Shown here in pieces: positions 47,288 to 55,029 of a stretch of DNA of 64,000 bases. A program made the position numbers and the translations under genes. Each line of letters starts with the position of its first letter. Position 1 is the stretch's first letter. The notes under the pieces were generated by a model. That model saw nothing but the letters and a program-made list of their open reading frames with translations. It searched no databases and was not told the origin of the DNA. The stretch is taken from the NCBI RefSeq assembly GCF_000420645.1, contig NZ_ATVI01000013.1, positions 1 to 64,000 on the forward strand, written 5' to 3'. This DNA is from Nevskia ramosa DSM 11499. GTDB lineage: Bacteria; Pseudomonadota; Gammaproteobacteria; Nevskiales; Nevskiaceae.

Positions 47288-47316
47288 CTGAAATCAGGGC
47301 GCGCGCCCTGATTCAG
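47288..47316. promoter_or_regulatory. Palindrome upstream of the nit promoter
   Basis: CTGAAATCAGGGCGC mirrors GCGCCCTGATTCAG with one unpaired base. It lies about 150 bases upstream of the nitB -24 element, a normal distance for an enhancer-binding protein site. No T tract, so not a terminator. Confidence 0.5.
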
Positions 47317-47536
47317 CGCGCCAGAACAGTGCGGACAGCGTTGCAGAAGCTTTCCGTGCCGATTCGATTCTCATGATGTGTGCCGAGTAAGAGGCCTTGT
47401 TCATGGCCTATCGGAAGCGAAAAGACCGTTCTTTGATGGCGACCTGCGCGGCGGCTATCGATTCTTTCCGGGTTCTCAAGCGCTTCAGGCGCCGCTTCGG
47501 CAGATGCCCGGTGATCGCGGAATGTCTGCACCAGTT

Positions 47537-47570
47537 CGAAACACTGCTTGCAAGTGTTTGTGATGTTTCG
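47537..47570. promoter_or_regulatory. Nested inverted repeat midway between divergent sigma-54 promoters
   Basis: Inner AACACT/AGTGTT (47540-47558) nests in outer CGAAACA/TGTTTCG (47537-47570). It lies about 390-400 bases from each promoter. Protein-binding role is a guess. Confidence 0.3.
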
Positions 47571-47949
47571 GAATTGTATTGCTCTATCGGGCCTGGATTC
47601 GACAGATCAGCGCAGTGAATGCTGCGAAAAGGTGCATCTGGCTCGAACGATCAGAACTGTTGCGCAGTGATTTTGGGGATTCCGGTCGGCCCCGATTGGT
47701 CTTCTGCAGCAGTGATCGCATTGCATCGAAGCGCTTTTCGATTGCTGGCTGGCGAATAAAATCGATCAAAAACAATGGCTAAATATCGATCTTCAACCGG
47801 TCTGGCTGAGTGATCGCATCCTTTGCGGCCGGTTTTCGTGAACCCAGACGCCGCCGATGCCGCGAAAAATTGTCGCGTGCAGGAATTCCCTTGAAGAGCA
47901 ACACATTGCAGAACAATCAGATAAATTGATCGCTAATTATTTGCAACAG

Positions 47950-47966
47950 TTGGCATATCGTTTGCT
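47950..47966 (+). promoter_or_regulatory. Sigma-54 promoter of the porin gene
   Basis: TTGGCATATCGTTTGCT matches TGGCAC-N5-TTGC with one mismatch (C to T). Expected start near 47977, giving a leader of about 75 bases. Confidence 0.78.
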
Positions 47967-48050
47967 CCTGCGATCGCCGAACCCGCCAGCGAGCGCTTCG
48001 GGTTCCCAGCCGTCTCGCGGCGTTCGATCGATCAACTAGGGAGCTACACC

Positions 48051-49346
48051 ATGACCAGCAACACTCGCATTCTGGCGCGCGGCAGCGCCGCACTGATGTT
48101 TCTCGGCGCCAGCCTGGGCAGCGGCGCCGCGCAGGCATTTGCCGTTGAAACCGGCGGCATCACCTTCAGCGTGTCCGGCAACGTCAACACCAACTACACC
48201 TTCACCAACTGCGACAAGAACCCCGGCGTGGTGGCTGGCAGTCTGTTGTGCGCAGCGCCGGCGGGCGCCTCGGGCAAGGCTTCCAGCCTGAACTCCGGCA
48301 ATCTGCCGAATGGCATCGTGCTCGGCGTGAAGACCCAGGTTTCCGGCGTCGACACCGCCGTGTTCTATGGCTTCTATCCGGGTGTGGCGAACAACGACTT
48401 CGCGTTCGGCAACGGCCCGAATCTGGGCAGCGGTGCCGGCAACGTTGCGCTCGGCAGTCCGAACCTCGACATCAGACAGGTCTACGCCACGTTCAGCACC
48501 GCCGAACTCGGCACGCTGAAAGTCGGCCGCGATTACTCGATGCTCGGCTTCGACGCGATCGTCAACGACATCACGCTGATCGCCGTCGGTGTCGCCAGCG
48601 TGCGCACCGCGACCTCGCCGGCCAACACCACGCTCGGCACGATCGGCTTCGGCCATCTGTTCTCGACGCCGAACGCCGGCATCACCTACACCACGCCGAG
48701 CTTCAGCGGCCTGACCGTATCGGCCGGCATCTATCAGCCGCTCGATGCGATCGCGCTGACCGGCATCGGCGCGGGTTCCACTGCGTCGGCCAAGCCAGCG
48801 CCGCAGATCCAGGGGCAGGTCAAGTACAAGTTCGGCGCGACCACGGGCCTCAACGGCTTCGTGTCCGCCGACGGCCTCTACCAGAAGCAGGAACTGACAG
48901 TGGCCGGTGCCGGCGCTACCTTGACCGACCGCAATCCGGTGGCACTCGGTTTCGATGTCACCAGCAAGGTCGCTTACGCCGGTGCCGCGCTGGTCGGCCA
49001 CTACTATTACGGCGAAGGTCTGGGCGCGTATTCGTACTTCATCGAAGGCTTTTCGCCGACCGGCAAGGCACGCGTCTCCCAGGGCGGCTACATCCAGGCG
49101 ACCTACACCTATGCCAAGACCACGCTCGGCGCGAACTACGGCATCAGCCGCCTGAACACCACCGATGGCGATGCCGATGGCGGCGATCTGCTCAAGGCAA
49201 ACAGCAAGTACACGATCGGCCTGTATCACAAGCTGCTCGACAACCTGACCCTGACCACCGAGTACACCGACGCCAAGTCGAAAGCCAACAGCGGCGCGAC
49301 GATCAATACCTCGAACTACAACGTCGGCTTCTTCATCTCGTTCTGA
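48051..49346 (+). CDS. Outer-membrane porin
   Basis: 431 residues. Signal peptide (ARGSAALMFLGASLGSGAAQA) followed by a Gly/Thr/Asn-rich beta-barrel (FSVSGNVNTNYTFT, DIRQVYATFSTAELGTLKVG, YIQATYTYAKTTLGANYG) ending in Phe (YNVGFFISF), the targeting signal for barrel insertion. Two Cys (CDKNPGV...LLC) lie in an early loop. The barrel resembles general gram-negative porins of proteobacteria. The sigma-54 promoter shared with the nit system suggests it admits the nitrogen substrate; that is inference. Confidence 0.85.
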   Translation: MTSNTRILARGSAALMFLGASLGSGAAQAFAVETGGITFSVSGNVNTNYTFTNCDKNPGVVAGSLLCAAPAGASGKASSLNSGNLPNGIVLGVKTQVSGVDTAVFYGFYPGVANNDFAFGNGPNLGSGAGNVALGSPNLDIRQVYATFSTAELGTLKVGRDYSMLGFDAIVNDITLIAVGVASVRTATSPANTTLGTIGFGHLFSTPNAGITYTTPSFSGLTVSAGIYQPLDAIALTGIGAGSTASAKPAPQIQGQVKYKFGATTGLNGFVSADGLYQKQELTVAGAGATLTDRNPVALGFDVTSKVAYAGAALVGHYYYGEGLGAYSYFIEGFSPTGKARVSQGGYIQATYTYAKTTLGANYGISRLNTTDGDADGGDLLKANSKYTIGLYHKLLDNLTLTTEYTDAKSKANSGATINTSNYNVGFFISF

Positions 49347-49373
49347 TCGCTGTCCACAAGCTTGTCGCGGTAC

Positions 49374-49418
49374 CCGGACACCTGCTGCGAAATGGCCGCT
49401 GCAGGTGTCCGGCTTTTT
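49374..49418 (+). terminator. Intrinsic terminator after the porin
   Basis: 12-bp stem CCGGACACCTGC (49374-49385) with GCAGGTGTCCGG (49401-49412), then CTTTTTG. It lies between convergent genes. Confidence 0.9.
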
Positions 49419-49428
49419 GCGTCAACGA

Positions 49429-49716
49429 TCAATCCTCGTAGGCCTCGATCGTCACCTGCGCATCCGGCTGGTCGGCGAAGCGAGCGGCGAAGCTTTCGAT
49501 GATCGCGATCTGCATTTCGGCATGGCCGCAGGCAAAGCCATGCTTGCGGCGCACCCGCTCGCTGCCACGTTCCAGCGCTGCGCGGCTGATCGCCACGAAC
49601 TCGCCGAGCGGATAGCTCTTCCCCGGCCCCAGCGCGCGGCGAATGGTGGTCGATGGCGAGTAGCAGCGCGTGGCCGACTGATCCGGCCAGCGAACGCGAA
49701 AGTGGACTTCGGGCAT
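49429..49716 (-). CDS. Second MSMEG_0570 family protein (NitG paralogue)
   Basis: 95 residues. The motifs of nitG recur: MPEVHFRVRWPDQS, CYSPSTTIR, YPLGEFV and KHGFAC. A separate single-gene unit with its own sigma-54 promoter at 49780-49794, outside the nit operon and opposite the porin. Same unknown function as nitG. It ends before the porin terminator. Confidence 0.9.
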   Translation of the reverse strand: MPEVHFRVRWPDQSATRCYSPSTTIRRALGPGKSYPLGEFVAISRAALERGSERVRRKHGFACGHAEMQIAIIESFAARFADQPDAQVTIEAYED

Positions 49717-49779
49717 GACCCGGCTCCGTGGTTGATGCAGACCGCCGCCACGCCGTACGGCGCAGTCCCGGAAGCTGCA

Positions 49780-49794
49780 GCAATCGATATGCCA
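49780..49794 (-). promoter_or_regulatory. Sigma-54 promoter of the second nitG gene
   Basis: On the minus strand TGGCATATCGATTGC differs at a single base from the porin promoter core (TGGCATATCGTTTGC). Expected start near 49768, giving a leader of about 52 bases. Confidence 0.78.
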
Positions 49795-49925
49795 TTACCG
49801 GCTTTCCACGATGCAATCACCGTGCGATCATCACCGCAGGCTGATGAATTGATGAGAAATTTACTTGTAGCCCGATGAGGCGCTGTTGCATGCCTTCGTC
49901 GTATCACGGCGCTGGACAGTCGCTG

Positions 49926-49941
49926 TGGCTTGCCCCTTGCA
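49926..49941 (+). promoter_or_regulatory. Possible sigma-54 promoter of the MocR gene
   Basis: TGGCTTGCCCCTTGCA keeps the essential GG and GC at the right spacing (TGGC-N7-TTGC). Two bases of the -24 box differ. Start expected about 40 bases before ATG 49992. Confidence 0.42.
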
Positions 49942-49991
49942 CGATCCGAGCGACGAATGACCCGGCTGCACCGAAACCGAGATCCCTTTCG

Positions 49992-51395
49992 ATGAGCACG
50001 ACGCCGAACCGCTGGGCTGCGATGGTCCGGGCCAGCAGCAAGCCGGCCTATCTGGCGATTGCCGATGCGATTGCCGATGACATCCAGGCCGGCCGGCTCG
50101 CCGCCGAGCAGCGTCTGCCGCCATTGCGCGCGCTGGCCAAGCATCTCGATCTCAACTTCACCACCGTCTCGCGCGGCTACGCCGAAGCCCAGCGCCGCAA
50201 GCTGATCGACTCCCAGGCCGGCCGTGGCACCTTCGTGCTTCCGGCGACACCGACGCCGACCGTGGTCCGCTCGCCAGCCGCGGTCGGTCTGATCGACATG
50301 ACCATGAACATGCCGCCGGAGCCACAGGACGGCATCACCCAGCAGCGGTTGCGCGCCGGTTTCGCCGCGCTGCGCGAAGTGCCGGATCTGCACGCGCTGC
50401 TGCGCTATCAGGAGTTCGGCGGCGGCCCGGCGGATCGCGAGGCCGGTGCGCGCTGGCTCGGCGAGCGCATCCCGGATCTGCAGCCGAACCGCGTGCTGGT
50501 GGTGCCCGGCGTGCAGTCGGCATTGCTGGCGCTGTTCTCGGTGCTGGCGCGGCCCGGCGAAACGATCTGCTGCGAAGCGATCACCTATCCCGGCGTGAAA
50601 GGCCTGGCAGCGCAGCTCGGCATTCGCCTGATGGGCCTGCCCAGCGACGATGAAGGCATCGACCCCGAAGCCTTCGGTGCTGCCTGCGCCTCGTTGCTGC
50701 CGAAGGCGCTGTACTGCAATCCCACCTTCCTGAACCCGACGACGGCGACCATGTCGCAGGCGCGCCGCGAAGCGATCGTCGAGATTGCCCGCCGCTACTC
50801 GGTGCCGATCATCGAGGACGATGCCTACGGTTTCCTGCCCAGCATCGCGCCGGTGCCGCTCGCCGTGCTGGCGCCGGAACTGGTGTTCCACGTCACCGGT
50901 TTCGCGAAGTGCGTCGGCGCCGGTTTGCGAGTCGGCTATCTGGCGGCGCCGAACACGCGCTACACGGCGCGGCTGTCGTCGAGCCTGCGCACCTCGAGCG
51001 TGATGGCTTCGCCGATCACCACGATGCTGGCCACGCAATGGATCAACGACGGCACCGTGAAACTGGCCACCGAAGCGATCCGCGAAGAATCCCGGGCGCG
51101 ACAGGCGATCGCCACCGAAGTGCTGAAGCGCGCCGACTATTCGGCGCAGCCCGAAGCCTTCCACCTCTGGCTGCGGGTACCGGCGCCATGGAACCGCATC
51201 GAGTTCGCCACCCATCTGCGTTCGAGCGGTGTCGGCGTGGTGGTCTCCGATGCCTTCACCGTCACCGGTCCGGCGCCGGAAGCGGTGCGCGTCTGCCTCG
51301 GCGGCATCTCCAGCCAGCAGGAATGCCGGCATTCGCTGGAGATCATCGAGGACGCGCTGGAGCAGATGCCGGAGGTTGCGTCCGGCGTGATGTGA
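49992..51395 (+). CDS. MocR/PdxR-type regulator (GntR domain plus aminotransferase-like domain)
   Basis: 467 residues. N-terminal winged helix (LPPLRALAKHLDLNFTTVSR, then GRGTFVLPAT), then a fold-type I aminotransferase-like domain. The PLP-lysine region VFHVTGFAKCVGAGLRVGYL and PIIEDDAYGFLP are present. MocR proteins sense PLP or amino compounds and mostly regulate a divergent gene; here the divergent neighbour is the second nitG. ATG 49992 is preferred to 49875, which would put non-family residues before the DNA-binding domain. Confidence 0.9.
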   Translation: MSTTPNRWAAMVRASSKPAYLAIADAIADDIQAGRLAAEQRLPPLRALAKHLDLNFTTVSRGYAEAQRRKLIDSQAGRGTFVLPATPTPTVVRSPAAVGLIDMTMNMPPEPQDGITQQRLRAGFAALREVPDLHALLRYQEFGGGPADREAGARWLGERIPDLQPNRVLVVPGVQSALLALFSVLARPGETICCEAITYPGVKGLAAQLGIRLMGLPSDDEGIDPEAFGAACASLLPKALYCNPTFLNPTTATMSQARREAIVEIARRYSVPIIEDDAYGFLPSIAPVPLAVLAPELVFHVTGFAKCVGAGLRVGYLAAPNTRYTARLSSSLRTSSVMASPITTMLATQWINDGTVKLATEAIREESRARQAIATEVLKRADYSAQPEAFHLWLRVPAPWNRIEFATHLRSSGVGVVVSDAFTVTGPAPEAVRVCLGGISSQQECRHSLEIIEDALEQMPEVASGVM

Positions 51396-51452
51396 GGTCG
51401 CGGCCGTTGACCAGATGGCCTCGACGATGTTCCACCGCGCCCACCCAGTGGC

Positions 51453-52514
51453 TCAGGGACGAATCAGCATCTTCATCGCCGAGTCCTGCTTGTCGTGGAA
51501 CACACGGAAGGCTTCATCGATCCGCATCAGCGGAAAGCTGTGCGAGAAGTAGTGTTCCGGCTGGATCACACCGGACTCGATCAGGCCCAGCGCTTCCGCC
51601 ATGAACGGTTGCACCGAGGCAAAGCCGTTCATGTGCAGGCTGATGTTGCGCAGGAAGACGTTGGCGAGGTCCAGGTTGAAGGTGGAATCGCAGAACACGC
51701 CGATCGCGGCCACCATGCCGCCGGCGCGCACCAGGTCGAGGCTCATCTGCAGGGATTCCGGAAGCCCCACGACCTCGATCACCTTGTCGAAGCCGCGGCC
51801 GCCGGTTTCGGCGAGCGCCCGTTCCTTCCAGTCCTCGTCGCCGGTATTGATGCCGATCGCGCCTTTGCGCCTCGCTATATCGAGGCGGTACTCCAGCTTG
51901 TCGAGCACGACCAGGCGGCCGGGCCCACGCTGCAGGGCGATGTCGAGGGTCATCAGGCCGGTCGGTCCACAGCCGATCAGGGCGACGGTCTCGCCGATGC
52001 CGATGTTGGCCAGACGGTTGGCGATGATGGCCGACGGCAGGTTGCATGACAGCGTCACGGCCGCCTCGTCGGATATGCCGTCCGGGATCCGCATCGCGTG
52101 CCCTTCCGCGTAAGGGATGACCAGGGCTTCGGCGTGTGTGCCATTGATGTTGCCAAACGGCACACCGAAGCCGTAGACAGCGCTGTGGGTGGTCTCGCAA
52201 TGGGCGGTCTGACCGGCCTCGCACATGAAGCAGTGTCCGCAGGATACCGAGTAGCCCATGCTGATCCGGTCCTTCCGCTTGAAGCGGGTGACGGCCTTGC
52301 CGACCGCGACGACTTCGCCAATCAGCTCATGCCCGGTCTGGGACTTGCCCTTTTCCATGATCGCATCGAGCGCACCGCGGTAGAGGTGCAGATCCGATCC
52401 GCAGATCGAGGTGCCGGTGACCTGAACGAGAATCTCGTGATCGGCCTGCATGCGCGCGTCTGCGATGTCGGTGCAACGGATATCGCCCGCGCCGAAGTAG
52501 ATCGCTGCCTTCAT
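51453..52514 (-). CDS. Zinc-dependent alcohol dehydrogenase family protein
   Basis: 353 residues. Catalytic-zinc region ICGSDLHLYRG and GHELIGEVVAVGKAVTRFKR; structural-zinc Cys in VSCGHCFMCEAGQTAHC; NAD(P) motif VALIGCGPTGLMTLDIAL. A medium-chain dehydrogenase of the threonine/sorbitol/formaldehyde-like group; substrate not decidable. ATG 52514 follows a gaggagagaggat site, very strong. Stands alone between the MocR and mod genes. Confidence 0.9.
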   Translation of the reverse strand: MKAAIYFGAGDIRCTDIADARMQADHEILVQVTGTSICGSDLHLYRGALDAIMEKGKSQTGHELIGEVVAVGKAVTRFKRKDRISMGYSVSCGHCFMCEAGQTAHCETTHSAVYGFGVPFGNINGTHAEALVIPYAEGHAMRIPDGISDEAAVTLSCNLPSAIIANRLANIGIGETVALIGCGPTGLMTLDIALQRGPGRLVVLDKLEYRLDIARRKGAIGINTGDEDWKERALAETGGRGFDKVIEVVGLPESLQMSLDLVRAGGMVAAIGVFCDSTFNLDLANVFLRNISLHMNGFASVQPFMAEALGLIESGVIQPEHYFSHSFPLMRIDEAFRVFHDKQDSAMKMLIRP

Positions 52515-52826
52515 ATCCTCTCTCCTCGAAGTCCTTGCGGTGGTCTTGTTATGACTGCGCGGAGATCAGGAGTCTTGAGAACCAGCCGAGCGGAAGACGC
52601 CGCGGCGCGCACTTGCGCCTGCACGCCCCGCCTGGCCGAGTGGTTCCCGATGGGGCAGTGCAGAGTCTTGCCCGCATCTATCGTCCCGCGCCGTGGCAGG
52701 TTACCCGCGCAGCATCGGCGAATCTCTCACTCACGCAAATGAGGGATCGATGCCGCAGTGATAATGGGGGCGATCGCGGATCCGCGGTGTCATCCGGTCG
52801 CCGGGCCAACGAGGGCCACGTCGCCG
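52515..52826. other. Non-coding region between the dehydrogenase and modC
   Basis: 312 bases. The left end holds the ribosome-binding site of the dehydrogenase and presumably its promoter, though no clear -35/-10 pair is seen on the minus strand. No gene is supported. Confidence 0.5.
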
Positions 52827-53483
52827 TCAGTCGTGCAGCAGGCCGGCATCGACGGTCAGCACGCGATCGGCGAGGTAGTCGACCTCGGCGCGCGAATGGC
52901 TGACATAGATCATCGGCACGCCGGTCTCGGTCTTGATCCGCTTCAGGAACGGCAGGATCTGCTGCTTCAGGCGTTCGTCCAGCGACGACAGCGGCTCATC
53001 AAGCAGCAGCAGGCGCGGCGAATACAGCAGTGCCCGACCGAGCGCGACCCGCTGGCGCTCGCCGCCGGATAGCTGCAGCGGCCGGCGATCGAGCAGGCCG
53101 TCTATCTCCAGCAGGGTCGCAACCTGCGCCAGGGTGAATCGACGCGCATCGGGCGTCAGCTGCTTCCAGCCGTACAGCAAATTGTCGCGCACGCTCAGAT
53201 GCGGGAACAGCTGGCCGTCCTGGAACACCAGGCCGAAGTGACGTTGCCAGGGCGGCAGGAAATGCTGGCGGGTGACGTCGACCAGACAGTCATCGCCGAA
53301 ATGCAGCGAGCCACGCTGTGGCTTCAGCAGGCCGGCGATCAGGCTCAGCAAGGTGCTTTTGCCCGCGCCGGACGGGCCGCAGATGCCGGTGACGCCGGGG
53401 CCGATCGTGGTCTTCGCGTGCAAGGTGAAGCTGCCACGCGACAGCACCACATCAAGCGCCAGCATCGCGGCCTCGCGGTTCAA
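52827..53483 (-). CDS. modC: Molybdate ABC transporter ATPase, short form
   Basis: 218 residues from ATG 53483 (53465 also possible). Walker A GICGPSGAGKSTLL, signature LQLSGGERQRVALGRALL, Walker B LLLLDEPLSSLDERL and switch His YVSHSRAE are intact. Typical ModC is about 350 residues and has a C-terminal TOBE/MOP molybdate-binding domain; here the protein stops after VLTVDAGLLHD. Regulation by molybdate at the ATPase is therefore probably lost. Overlaps the modB 3' end. Confidence 0.88.
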   Translation of the reverse strand: MNREAAMLALDVVLSRGSFTLHAKTTIGPGVTGICGPSGAGKSTLLSLIAGLLKPQRGSLHFGDDCLVDVTRQHFLPPWQRHFGLVFQDGQLFPHLSVRDNLLYGWKQLTPDARRFTLAQVATLLEIDGLLDRRPLQLSGGERQRVALGRALLYSPRLLLLDEPLSSLDERLKQQILPFLKRIKTETGVPMIYVSHSRAEVDYLADRVLTVDAGLLHD

Positions 53484-54171
53484 GCTGGCCGAGCAGGCGC
53501 TCGGTGCGACGGGTGATCAGATGGCTGGCGATCAAGGCCGCGAAGGCCAGCGCGATCGACAGCAAGGTCAGCCGCAGTGCCGCCGCTTCACCATCGGGCA
53601 GATGCGTGAAGCTGTAGATCGCCAGCGGCAGGGTGCGGGTCTCGCCAGGGATGTTGCCGACGAAAGCCATGGTCGCGCCGAACTCGCCGAGGCTGCGCGA
53701 GAAGCACAGCATGGCGCCCGCAATGATGCCGGGCAGTGCCAGCGGCAGGGTGACGCTCAGGAACACGCGCCAGGGTGCTGCACCGAGCGTGCTCGCCGCC
53801 TGTTCCAGACGACGATCGATCATCCGGAACGCCAGCCGCACCGGCTGAACCATCAGCGGAAAGGCCATCACCGCCGAGGCCAGCACCGCGCCTTTCCAGG
53901 TGAACGCGAGGACGATGCCGAACTGCGCCTGCAGCCAGCCACCGACCGGCCCCTGGGTGCCGAGCAACAGCAGCAGCAGATAGCCGGGCACCACCGGCGG
54001 CAGCACCATCGGCAACTGCACTAGTGCGTCGACCAGCAGCTTGCCGCGAAACTCGCGACGGGCCAGCAGCCAGGCGAGGGCGATGCCGGCCGGCAGGCAG
54101 ATCAGGGTTGCGCAGCTCGCAACTTTCGCGGACAGCGCAAGCGCCTGCCACTCGTCCGGCGTCAAGGTCAT
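53452..54171 (-). CDS. modB: Molybdate ABC transporter permease
   Basis: 239 residues, about five to six membrane helices. The EAA-like loop ASTLGAAPWRVFLSVTLPLA contacts ModC; LCFSRSLGEFGATMAFVGNI is the ModB/CysTW-type signature. Inner-membrane channel between modA and modC. Confidence 0.93.
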   Translation of the reverse strand: MTLTPDEWQALALSAKVASCATLICLPAGIALAWLLARREFRGKLLVDALVQLPMVLPPVVPGYLLLLLLGTQGPVGGWLQAQFGIVLAFTWKGAVLASAVMAFPLMVQPVRLAFRMIDRRLEQAASTLGAAPWRVFLSVTLPLALPGIIAGAMLCFSRSLGEFGATMAFVGNIPGETRTLPLAIYSFTHLPDGEAAALRLTLLSIALAFAALIASHLITRRTERLLGQLEPRGRDAGA

Positions 54172-54178
54172 GCCGGGG

Positions 54179-54937
54179 TCATCGGGGTGTCAGCAGCACG
54201 AAGCCATTGCGCTGGAAGACCGTGGCTGCTGCAGACGAGGTTTTCAGATAGTCGAGGAACGCCGCCGCTTCCGGCCGCGCGTCGGCGATCAGCGCGAACG
54301 GGTAGATCACCGGCTTGTGGCTGTCGGCCGGGAAGGTCGCGACGACTTCGACCTTGTCGCTGATCGCCGCATCGGTGGCGTAGACGATACCGGCCGCACA
54401 TTCGCCGCGTTCGACGAAGGCGAGCGCGGTGCGCACGTCATCGGCACCGACGATGCGGCCCTGCAGCGCGTCCCACCAGCCCAGCGCAGTCAAACTCTGC
54501 TTGGCGTAGATGCCAGCGGGCACCGAGCTGGTTTCGCCGGTGCACAGCTTGCCCTCGAAGGCCTTGGCCAGATCGCCACCGGCGCGCATGTCGACCTTGA
54601 AGCTGCGGCCTTTCGGCGCGATCAGCACCAGGGCGTTGCCGAGCAGGCTGATGCGCGTGCCCGGCGCCAGCTTGGTCTTCTGCTCGACGTAGTCCATCCA
54701 GCCGAGATCGGCCGAGGCGAACAGATCGGCCGGCGCGCCGGCTTCGATCTGCTTGGCCAGCGCCGACGACGCCGCGTAGGCCAGGCTCGGCGCCGGATGT
54801 CCGGCCTGCTGCCACTGCTTGCCGATCTCGTTCAGCGCGCTGCTCAGGCTGGCGGCCGCGAACACGCGCACGGCTTCCTCCGCCCGGGCGGTGAAGCTGA
54901 GAACGAACAGGGCGACGAAGGCGAAGGACAGGCGCAT
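54179..54937 (-). CDS. modA: Molybdate-binding periplasmic protein
   Basis: 252 residues. Signal peptide FAFVALFVLSFTARA; mature VRVFAAASLSSALNEIGKQW and LAYAASSALAKQIEAGAPAD are the ModA oxyanion-binding segments, with ADLFASADLGWMDYV and the late AAGIVYATDAAIS typical of the family. Captures molybdate (or tungstate). 7 bases before modB. Confidence 0.95.
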   Translation of the reverse strand: MRLSFAFVALFVLSFTARAEEAVRVFAAASLSSALNEIGKQWQQAGHPAPSLAYAASSALAKQIEAGAPADLFASADLGWMDYVEQKTKLAPGTRISLLGNALVLIAPKGRSFKVDMRAGGDLAKAFEGKLCTGETSSVPAGIYAKQSLTALGWWDALQGRIVGADDVRTALAFVERGECAAGIVYATDAAISDKVEVVATFPADSHKPVIYPFALIADARPEAAAFLDYLKTSSAAATVFQRNGFVLLTPR

Positions 54938-54965
54938 GGATGAAACCGGAGCGATGTGGGAGCGC

Positions 54966-54991
54966 CGATATTAGGTGGTTTACATAGCGAT
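54966..54991 (-). promoter_or_regulatory. Candidate ModE-like operator before modA
   Basis: On the minus strand a degenerate inverted element (ATCGCTATGTA, 7 bases, TAATATCGG) lies 29-54 bases before the modA start. It resembles ModE boxes (CGNTATAT halves), but the match is imperfect. Confidence 0.35.
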
Positions 54992-55029
54992 GGAAAAACG
55001 AAGACGGCCGATCGAGTCGATCGCTGGCT

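Larger units (their letters stand above)
47021..48050. other. 1.03-kb intergenic region between nitB and the porin gene
   Basis: No supported gene; it is visibly more AT-rich than its flanks. It carries sigma-54 promoters facing both ways (47126-47140 minus, 47950-47966 plus) and two palindromes (47288-47316, 47537-47570). The short open frames inside have no ribosome-binding site. Confidence 0.6.

Noticed and set aside
47397-47618. Small plus-strand open frame in the nitB-porin region.
   Set aside because: No ribosome-binding site, no similarity and atypical composition; read as non-coding.
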